Of a DNA stretch of 64,000 nucleotides, positions 24,636-31,285 are shown piece after piece. A program made the position numbers and the translations under genes. Location: assembly GCF_026343125.1 (NCBI RefSeq), contig NZ_JAPEMB010000001.1, positions 744,001-808,000 on the forward strand, written 5' to 3'. Every line of letters starts with the position of its first letter. Position 1 is the first letter of the stretch. Source of the DNA: Streptomyces sp. NBC_00094 (GTDB lineage: Bacteria; Actinomycetota; Actinomycetes; Streptomycetales; Streptomycetaceae). A model generated the notes under the pieces. The model saw only the letters and a program-made list of their open reading frames with translations. It ran no database searches and was not told the DNA's origin.

Positions 24636-26836
24636 GCCCCGGCACCTTCCACCAGCAGTTCGGCCGTCCGGCCGGCCCCATCGGCTGTCGCCGCGTACAG
24701 GTCCCGGTACACGCTGCCTCCGTCCATGAGTTCCGAATGTGTTCCTTGCTCGACGATCCGCCCCTGGTCGAACACGTAGATGAGGTCGGCGGACTCGATC
24801 GTCGACAGGCGGTGAGCGATGACGATCTGGGTGGCGCCGATTCCCTCGATCAGCCGGGTCACCCGGCGTTCGTTGACCGTGTCCAGGGAGGCGGTGGCCT
24901 CGTCCATGACGAGGATGGACGGCCGTTGCAGGAGGGTGCGCACGATCGCCAGCCGCTGCCGCTGCCCCCCGGAGAAGTTGGAGCCCATCTCGGCGACCAG
25001 GGTCTGCAGACCCATCGGCAGGTCGTCGAGGAAGTCCAGGATGCCGGCCTCGCGGCAGAACTCCCGGACGGTCTCCTCGGGGATGTCCTGGCCCAGGGTG
25101 AGGTTCTCCAGGATCGACCGGTTGTGCAGGTGGACCTCCTGCGGGATGTAGCCGATCACTCGGCGCAGGGAGTCCCGGTCGTACTCGCCGGCGTCCAGAC
25201 CGCCGAAGCGGACCGAGCCGGAGGTGGGTTCGTGCAGGCCGCAGACGATCCGGGCCAGGGTGCTCTTGCCCGACCCGGAGGCGCCCACCAGGGCGACCCG
25301 GGCGCCGGCCGGGATGTCCATGGTGACGTCGCGGACCACCGGTTCGCTGTGCCGGGTGTAGCGGAAGGACACCTGGTCCAGTTGGACGGAAGCGGACGCC
25401 AGCTCCTTGCGGTCGCCGCCGGGGCCCTCGGGCTCGGTGCGGGTGATGTCGCTCAGACGGGACATGTAGCGGCTGGTCTCGGTGAACTCCGCGTACGCCT
25501 GGAACACCGAGGTGGAGATCGCGAAGTAGGTGGCGGCGACGGTCTGCACCGCGATCGCCCCGCCGATGCTGATGGTTCCCCTGCCGACGAAGTAGAGGCT
25601 GGCGAGCAGCAGGAGCAGCGGCCCGAACATCTGGATGGTGGCCGCCACACCGGTCACCTGGCCCTGCTGCAGCCGCATCCGCGCTTTCATCGCGTCGAGG
25701 GAGGCGGCGTAGGTCTCGCGCCAGGTGTCCAGGTACTGGTCGGCGTAGCCCCCCATCTTGATGGTCGGGATGGAGACGATGGCGTCCAGCTGCAGCGACT
25801 GGCTCCTGCCCAGGTGGGTGATCTCCATGTCGACCGCCTCGAGCACCCGCAGTCGGGTGGCGGCCAGATAGCCGGCGTTGGCCAGCACCAGGGCGAGCGC
25901 CATCAGCCCGAGCCGCCATTCCACGTGCAGCAGGTAGCCGCTGACGCAGACCATGGTGCCGACGTCCAGCACGCCCTGGGCGACCCGGGAGGAGAGCATG
26001 TCGCGGACGGCGTTGACGCTGCCGAGCCGGAAGAGCAGCTCGCCGGGCTGACGGGTGGTGAAGAACCGGTACGGCAGCAACAGCAGCCGGGTGAAGGCGT
26101 GGTCCATCAGATGCCGCCCGAGCGCCGACACCAGCGAGGACAGCAGCAGGATCCTCAGGAGATGCAGCAGGTAGTAGCCGACGGCGGCGCCGACCACCAT
26201 GCCGATGACCCACAGATGGTCGCCGAGCTCCGTCCAGCCGGAGAACCGGTCCACGGACCATTCGGTGAGCAGCGGGATCCCCAGCACCGCGGCGTAGGCG
26301 GCCAGCGACAGCGCGCCGACACCGGCCATCCGGCGCCCCGCGCCCTCGGGCAGCAGGGGCATCGTCCGCCAGTCGGCGAATGGCCGGCGGCGCAGCCGGC
26401 GGAACGCGGGCCCGGGCTCGGCGGTGAGGACCACGCCGCTGAAGTGCCGGGCGAGTTCGTCCGAGGTCATCCGGCGGCGGCCGACGGCCGGGTCCATGAC
26501 GACGGCCTGCTCGCCGTCGAAGCTCTCCAGGACCACGAAGTGGTGATCGTCCCAGAAAAGGATCACGGGCGAGTCGAACCGGGTGAGCGCTGCGATGCTC
26601 CGGGCGCTCAGCAGCCGGCTCCGCATGCCGCGGGACTCCAGGAACCGCGCGAGCTGCCGGGCGCTCAGGCCGTCCCGTCCCGCGTCCATGTCCTCGCGGA
26701 CCTCGGAGATGCCTTCGTCCCGCCCGTAGTAACGGAGCAGGGACACGCAGCAGCACAGACCGCACTCGGTCTGGGCGACCTGGGTGACGGCCGGCACGCG
26801 TCGCGCGGTCCGACGTGATTCCGGGCGAGCGCCCAT
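24632..26836 (-). CDS. lanT2: C39-peptidase ABC exporter (LanT) of the beta half
   Basis: The 734-residue bifunctional transporter opens with a C39 peptidase: QVAQTECGLCCC has the catalytic Cys25, FWDDHHFVVLE the His (about 99), and VMDPAVGRR the Asp. Then an ABC exporter membrane domain (LSLAAYAAVLGIPLLTEWSV, GVLDVGTMVCVSGYLLHV, GPLLLLLASLYFVGRGT) and an ATPase with GASGSGKST, NFSGGQRQRLAI and LVMDEATASLD follow. It cuts the leader after a double-Gly-type motif and exports the peptide. The beta precursor ends its leader in YGG. The ATG at 26836 has GGAGG about ten bases upstream; an in-frame TTG farther up is less likely. It is coupled to lanM-beta. Confidence 0.93.
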   Translation of the reverse strand: MGARPESRRTARRVPAVTQVAQTECGLCCCVSLLRYYGRDEGISEVREDMDAGRDGLSARQLARFLESRGMRSRLLSARSIAALTRFDSPVILFWDDHHFVVLESFDGEQAVVMDPAVGRRRMTSDELARHFSGVVLTAEPGPAFRRLRRRPFADWRTMPLLPEGAGRRMAGVGALSLAAYAAVLGIPLLTEWSVDRFSGWTELGDHLWVIGMVVGAAVGYYLLHLLRILLLSSLVSALGRHLMDHAFTRLLLLPYRFFTTRQPGELLFRLGSVNAVRDMLSSRVAQGVLDVGTMVCVSGYLLHVEWRLGLMALALVLANAGYLAATRLRVLEAVDMEITHLGRSQSLQLDAIVSIPTIKMGGYADQYLDTWRETYAASLDAMKARMRLQQGQVTGVAATIQMFGPLLLLLASLYFVGRGTISIGGAIAVQTVAATYFAISTSVFQAYAEFTETSRYMSRLSDITRTEPEGPGGDRKELASASVQLDQVSFRYTRHSEPVVRDVTMDIPAGARVALVGASGSGKSTLARIVCGLHEPTSGSVRFGGLDAGEYDRDSLRRVIGYIPQEVHLHNRSILENLTLGQDIPEETVREFCREAGILDFLDDLPMGLQTLVAEMGSNFSGGQRQRLAIVRTLLQRPSILVMDEATASLDTVNERRVTRLIEGIGATQIVIAHRLSTIESADLIYVFDQGRIVEQGTHSELMDGGSVYRDLYAATADGAGRTAELLVEGAGA

Positions 26837-27031
26837 GGCTACCGCACCTCCGGGTTGTTGGACGTCGGGCAAGGAGAGGGGCTTGCATTGACGGGCCGTC
26901 GGACGGGGCGGGAGACCGGGAAGTCCGGCGCGGGCCGTCGGACCTCGGTCCGGCCCACCCCCACCCCGTCCGTCGTGACCGACGCGGCGGTCCGGTTCAG
27001 CGAGCCGCGCTTATCAGAGCCGTCAAGGACT

Positions 27032-27205
27032 TCAGCACTGGCTGGTGCACTTGGTGGTCGGGCAGGCGGAGGCGGACACCAGGGTCGCCACGGCGGTGAC
27101 GATGGCGCAGCTCCAGGTCGTACCGCCGTACACGTCCGCCTCGCCCATCTCGACGAGCTCGAACTCGTCGTACCCGCCGAGGACGTCGGCCTGCATCTTC
27201 TCCAT
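27032..27205 (-). CDS. lanA2: Lantibiotic beta-peptide precursor
   Basis: The 57-residue precursor starts at an ATG with AGGAGA six bases upstream. The leader (MEKMQADVLGGYDEFELVEM then GEADVYGG) is acidic and ends in a double-Gly protease site. The 29-residue core begins TTWSCAIVTAVATLVSASA and ends CPTTKCTSQC. The C-terminal ten residues match haloduracin beta exactly, and the opening TTW is shared too; lacticin 3147 A2 also has TT at its start and CPTTKCT near its end. The core has four Cys and ten Ser/Thr. In this family the beta peptide inserts after alpha has bound lipid II and forms the pore. It has its own promoter region between the terminator at 27380-27407 and the start. Confidence 0.95.
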   Translation of the reverse strand: MEKMQADVLGGYDEFELVEMGEADVYGGTTWSCAIVTAVATLVSASACPTTKCTSQC

Positions 27206-27379
27206 GGTCTTCTCCTTTTCGAGTTCTCCCGACACGCGCCCGGAACTCGTCTGGCGAAATACGGAACGCGTACCCTCCGCCTTCGGAGGACGCCTCCCAG
27301 TCTGTCCGCCCTCAATTCGTCGAACGCATAGACCTGGCGCCTTTGTACGCACACGCTGAAATGCGCCGGAAAACGCGCC

Positions 27380-27407
27380 GGGCCCCCACACATTCGCGTG
27401 GGGGCCC
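27380..27407. terminator. Hairpin ending the immunity-gene transcript
   Basis: Ten-base perfect arms (27380-27389 and 27398-27407; GGGCCCCCAC and complement) lie between the end of the ABC permease gene and the beta precursor, both on the minus strand. It can end the transcript coming from the alpha side, so that the beta precursor has its own transcription start. Confidence 0.75.
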
Positions 27408-27436
27408 ATTCACGGGGTGTGAGGTGCGTCGACCCC

Positions 27437-28174
27437 TCAGACATCCCGCCGCACAGTCATCCCCTGCCCGAGCGCCACCGCCCCCACCGTCCACACGGTG
27501 AGCACGCCAAGACCGGACCACGCTCCCAGCACCTCGTCGCCCCCTGAGCCGCGCAGCACCATCCCCCCCGCCACATCCGGCAGGAACCGTGCCACCTCCC
27601 CGACCCCCGGTATGTTGCTCAGGATCGTGGAGAGCATGAAGAACAGCGGAAGCAGAATGGACAGCGCCGCCGCCCCCGACCGCAGCAGCGTCGCCACTCC
27701 CATGGAGAACGCCACCAGCAGCATCGTGTAGAGCACCGCCCCCGCCACATGCCCCGCCGTGGCGAGTCCCGTCGGCGCCCGGTGCTCCCCGATACCGCTC
27801 TGCACGATCAGGAAGGCCGGCACGACGCCCACCACCGCCAGCACCCCGCTGACCAGGCTGACCAGTCCCACCTTGGCGTAGTAGAACCGGGCCCGGTCGG
27901 GGACGGCCAGCAGACTGCTCCTGATCGACCCCGACGCGTACTCGCCCGTCACCGCGAGAATCCCCATGATCACCAGAACGATCATCCCGAGCGGTACGGC
28001 CGACAGGCCGAGCCCGACCGGGTCGAACCCCGGCGCCGTCAGCTGCCTTTCGCCGGGAACCATCCCGTAGACGAAGGCCAGGCCGATCATCAGGACGAGA
28101 TAAACCGCCGAGGACCATTTCGGGGACCGCAGCGTCGTCAACTTGACCCATTCCGCGGACACGGCGTGCTTCAT
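27437..28174 (-). CDS. ABC-2 permease, probable lantibiotic immunity
   Basis: The 245-residue permease has six likely helices, among them VYLVLMIGLAFVYGMVPGE, MIVLVIMGILAVTGEYASGS, VSLVSGVLAVVGVVPAFLIV, AALSILLPLFFMLSTILSNI and GLGVLTVWTVGAVALGQG. The EYASGSIRSSLLAVP loop is typical of ABC-2 permeases. Its ATG shares one base with the stop of the ATPase gene (TGATG), so the pair is coupled. In lantibiotic clusters such pairs (LanEF) remove the peptide from the producer's membrane. It could also act in export of something else; the position between the two synthetase blocks favours immunity. Confidence 0.85.
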   Translation of the reverse strand: MKHAVSAEWVKLTTLRSPKWSSAVYLVLMIGLAFVYGMVPGERQLTAPGFDPVGLGLSAVPLGMIVLVIMGILAVTGEYASGSIRSSLLAVPDRARFYYAKVGLVSLVSGVLAVVGVVPAFLIVQSGIGEHRAPTGLATAGHVAGAVLYTMLLVAFSMGVATLLRSGAAALSILLPLFFMLSTILSNIPGVGEVARFLPDVAGGMVLRGSGGDEVLGAWSGLGVLTVWTVGAVALGQGMTVRRDV

Positions 28175-29091
28175 CAGAACCCTCCCGTCGAAGCCCGGTA
28201 TTCAGCGTGTTCCTGGGTCAGCTTCATAAACGCCTCCTCCAGCGAACCGGCGGAAGCGGTCAGCTCGAAAACGGCAATGTTCTCCGCGCTCGCGACAAGC
28301 CCGACCTTCTCCACGGACGCCCCGCTCACCGCCAGCGTCGCGTCGTCCTGCCGCACGGACTCGATGCCCTGCTCCCGCAGTGCCCGCCGCATCCCCTCCG
28401 GATCGGCCACCCGGGCCAACACGGTCCTGTCCGAGTGCGCGGCGATGAACGCGTCCACGGGGGTGTCCGCGAGCAGCCGGCCCCGGGCGACGACCACCAG
28501 ATGGTCGGCGGTCACCGCCATCTCGTTCATCAGGTGGGAGGAGACCAGCACCGTCCGCCCCTCCCCGGCCAGTCCCCGCATCAGGTCCCGGATCCACCGG
28601 ACACCCTCGGGGTCGAGCCCGTTGACCGGCTCGTCGAACAGCAACACCTCGGGGTCGCCGAGCAGCGCCGCCGCGACGCCGAGCCGCTGCCCCATGCCGA
28701 GGGAGAATCCGCGCACCCTCTGCCGGGCCACCGCAAGCAGGCCGACCCGGTCCAGGACCTCGTCGGCCCGGGTGGCGGGCAGGCCGTGGGAGGCGGCCAG
28801 CACCCGCAGGTGGTTCCGGGCACTGCGGCCCGGGTGCACGGCCCTGGTGTCGAGCAGCGCTCCCACCCGGGTCAGCGGGCGCGCCAGGCTCCGGTAGGGG
28901 ACGCCGAAGACGGTGGCCCGGCCCGCGGTGGGCTCGTCCAGACCGAGGATCATGCGCAGGGTGGTGGACTTGCCGGCGCCGTTGGGGCCGAGGAATCCGG
29001 TGACCTTCCCCGGGGTCACGGAGAACGACAGACCGTCCACGGCGACCTTCGCGCCGTACCGTTTGGTGAGGTTCTCGACCTCGATCATCAC
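28174..29091 (-). CDS. ABC ATPase of the probable immunity exporter
   Basis: The 305-residue ATPase has Walker A GPNGAGKSTT, the signature FSLGMGQRLGVA in which LGMGQ replaces the usual LSGGQ (common in this drug/bacteriocin ABC group), and Walker B VLLFDEPVNGLDPEG with the switch His in VSSHLMNEM. About 80 C-terminal residues follow, as in bacitracin/lantibiotic immunity ATPases. It begins MMIEVENLTKRYG at 29091, 52 bases after the stop of the upstream exporter gene (29144), and is coupled to the permease by a TGATG overlap. Confidence 0.9.
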   Translation of the reverse strand: MMIEVENLTKRYGAKVAVDGLSFSVTPGKVTGFLGPNGAGKSTTLRMILGLDEPTAGRATVFGVPYRSLARPLTRVGALLDTRAVHPGRSARNHLRVLAASHGLPATRADEVLDRVGLLAVARQRVRGFSLGMGQRLGVAAALLGDPEVLLFDEPVNGLDPEGVRWIRDLMRGLAGEGRTVLVSSHLMNEMAVTADHLVVVARGRLLADTPVDAFIAAHSDRTVLARVADPEGMRRALREQGIESVRQDDATLAVSGASVEKVGLVASAENIAVFELTASAGSLEEAFMKLTQEHAEYRASTGGF

Positions 29092-29143
29092 AGCACCTCT
29101 CGTCCATGAACAGTCGTGACCGGACCGCCATGCCCACCGGCCC

Positions 29144-31285
29144 TCATACGGCCCCCGCCACCGGCTCCGCGTAAAGCCCCGCGTACACCCCGCCCAGGGC
29201 CAGCAACTCCTCGTGCGTCCCCCGCTCCACGATCCGGCCGCGGTCCAGGACGTGGATCAGGTCCGCGTCCTGGATCGTCGCCAGCCGGTGCGCGATGACG
29301 ATCTGCGTGGCGCCGGTCTCCGCGATGATCCGGGAGACCCGCCGCTCGTTGGCGGTGTCCAGCGAGGCGGTCGCCTCGTCCAGGACGATGACCCGCGGCC
29401 GCTGCAGCAGTGTCCGCACGATGGCCAGCCGCTGCCGCTGCCCGCCGGAGAAGTTGGAGCCCATCTCGGACACCAGGGTCCGCAGCCCCATCGGCAGTTC
29501 CTCGACGAAGTCGAGGATCCCCACGGCCGCGCAGTACTCCCGGACCGTGGCCTCGTCGATGTCCTGGCCCAGGGTCAGGTTCTCGAGGATGGTCCGGTTG
29601 TGCAGGTGGACCTCCTGCGGGACGTACCCGATCTGCCCGCGCAGGAAGTCGGTCCGGTAGGCGCTCATGGGGTGGCCGCAGAACTCCACCGCCCCTCCGG
29701 TCGGCTGGTGGAGCCCGCAGACGACGCGCCCGACGGTGGACTTGCCCGAACCCGACGCGCCGACGAACGCCACCTTCGCGCCGGCCGGGATCTCCAGCGA
29801 CAGGTCCTCCAGCACCGGCCTGCTGTGCCGGGTGTAGCGGAACGACACCTCCCTCAGCCGTATCGAGGTGTCGTGGAGTTCCGTGAGGGGCCCGCCCTCC
29901 GGCTCGCTCTCGTGCGCCGTGATGTCGCTCAGCCGGCTCACGTAGCGGGAGGTCTCGGTGATCTCCGTCAGCATCTGGAAGACGGACGTGCTCAGGGCGA
30001 AGAAGGTGCCCGCCACGGCCTGCACGGCGATGGCCGAGCCGATGGTCACCGTCCCCCGCGACACGAAGTGCAGGCCGGCCAGCAGCAGTGCCAGCGGGCC
30101 GAACATCTGCGTGGTGGCGGCGATTCCGGAGATCCAGCCCTGCTGGATCCGCATCCGGGTGCGCATCGCGTCCAGCGAGGCGCTGTAGGTCGCCTCCCAT
30201 TCGTCGGCGAACCGGCCGGCGTAGCCGCCCATCTTGATGGTGGGGACGGACACGATGGCGTCGAGCTGTGTGGACTGGGAGCGGGAGAGCAGCGCGAGCT
30301 CGGTGTCCGTCACCTCCTTCACCCGGTGCCGGCTCAGCCACAGGAAGCCGCCGTTCAGCAGGAACAGCGCGAGCGCCAGAAAGCCGATGCGCCACTCGGT
30401 GACGAACAGGTAGACGCCGATGCAGGCCAGGGTCCCCACGTCCAGGACGCCCTGGGCGATCCGCGAGGAGAGCAGGTCCCGGACGCTGTTGACGGTGTTC
30501 AGGCGGAACAGCAGCTCGCCGGGCTGCCGGGTGGCGAAGAACTTGAAGGGCAGGGAGAGCAGTCTCCTGAAGACATGGCTCATCAGGTGATGGCCCGTCA
30601 CGGCGATCAGCCCCGCCAGCGCGGCGGTGCGCAGCATCCACAGCAGCAGGTAGCCGATCGCGGCCGCCGTCACCGCCCCCGCGATCAGCCCCGTCTGGGA
30701 CAGGTCGCTCCAGGCGTCGTCCCGGTCGACGGCCCATTTGGTCAGCGCCGGTATGCCCAGCACAGCCGCGTAGGAGCCCAGCGACAGCAGGGCGACCAGG
30801 GCGATCCGGCGGCCTGCCCGGGCCGGGACCAGCGGCAGCGACCGCCAGTGCCGGAAAGCGGGGAGGGACTGCCGGGTGAAGTCCGGGCCGGGGGAGGCCG
30901 CGATCACCACCTGGGAGAAGCCGGCCTCCAGTTCGTCGCGGGTGAGGCGCTTGCGGCCCACGGCCGGGTCCATCACCCAGGCCGTCGTGCCGTCGAAGCG
31001 CTCCAGGACCAGGAAGTGGTAGTCCTCCCAGAAGAGGATCACCGGCTCCGTGAAGCCCCGCAGGGCCTCCACGCTCCGGGCCCGGAACGCCTTGACCTCC
31101 ATGCCCCTCGAGCGCAGGAAGTCCGCGAGCTGCTTGGCACCGAGACCGTCCCGGCCGGCCTCCAGGTCCTCCCGCACGGTCCGGAAGTCCTCGGTGCGGC
31201 CGTGGTACCCCATCACCGCGACGCAGCAGCACAGCCCGCACTCCGTCTGGGTGACCTGGGTGACGGAGGGAACCCGGAGGCCCAT
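29144..31285 (-). CDS. lanT1: C39-peptidase ABC exporter (LanT) of the alpha half
   Basis: The 713-residue bifunctional exporter starts at an ATG that shares a base with the lanM-alpha stop (TGATG). The C39 domain has the catalytic Cys16 in QTECGLCCC, His in WEDYHFLVLE, and Asp in MDPAVGRKR. The transmembrane domain includes LLSLGSYAAVLGIPALTKWA and LACIGVYLFVTEWRIGFLAL; the ATPase has GASGSGKST, NFSGGQRQRLAI and IVLDEATASLD. It is clearly paralogous to the exporter at 24632 through long identical runs (for example GYAxxxxxxWExTYxASLDAM). It presumably cleaves the alpha leader, which ends YGA, and secretes alpha. Confidence 0.93.
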   Translation of the reverse strand: MGLRVPSVTQVTQTECGLCCCVAVMGYHGRTEDFRTVREDLEAGRDGLGAKQLADFLRSRGMEVKAFRARSVEALRGFTEPVILFWEDYHFLVLERFDGTTAWVMDPAVGRKRLTRDELEAGFSQVVIAASPGPDFTRQSLPAFRHWRSLPLVPARAGRRIALVALLSLGSYAAVLGIPALTKWAVDRDDAWSDLSQTGLIAGAVTAAAIGYLLLWMLRTAALAGLIAVTGHHLMSHVFRRLLSLPFKFFATRQPGELLFRLNTVNSVRDLLSSRIAQGVLDVGTLACIGVYLFVTEWRIGFLALALFLLNGGFLWLSRHRVKEVTDTELALLSRSQSTQLDAIVSVPTIKMGGYAGRFADEWEATYSASLDAMRTRMRIQQGWISGIAATTQMFGPLALLLAGLHFVSRGTVTIGSAIAVQAVAGTFFALSTSVFQMLTEITETSRYVSRLSDITAHESEPEGGPLTELHDTSIRLREVSFRYTRHSRPVLEDLSLEIPAGAKVAFVGASGSGKSTVGRVVCGLHQPTGGAVEFCGHPMSAYRTDFLRGQIGYVPQEVHLHNRTILENLTLGQDIDEATVREYCAAVGILDFVEELPMGLRTLVSEMGSNFSGGQRQRLAIVRTLLQRPRVIVLDEATASLDTANERRVSRIIAETGATQIVIAHRLATIQDADLIHVLDRGRIVERGTHEELLALGGVYAGLYAEPVAGAV

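Noticed and set aside
24737..26818. Long plus-strand frame opposite the beta-side exporter
   Set aside because: Gln/Gly/Val/Asp-rich antisense product of the exporter gene; no motif.
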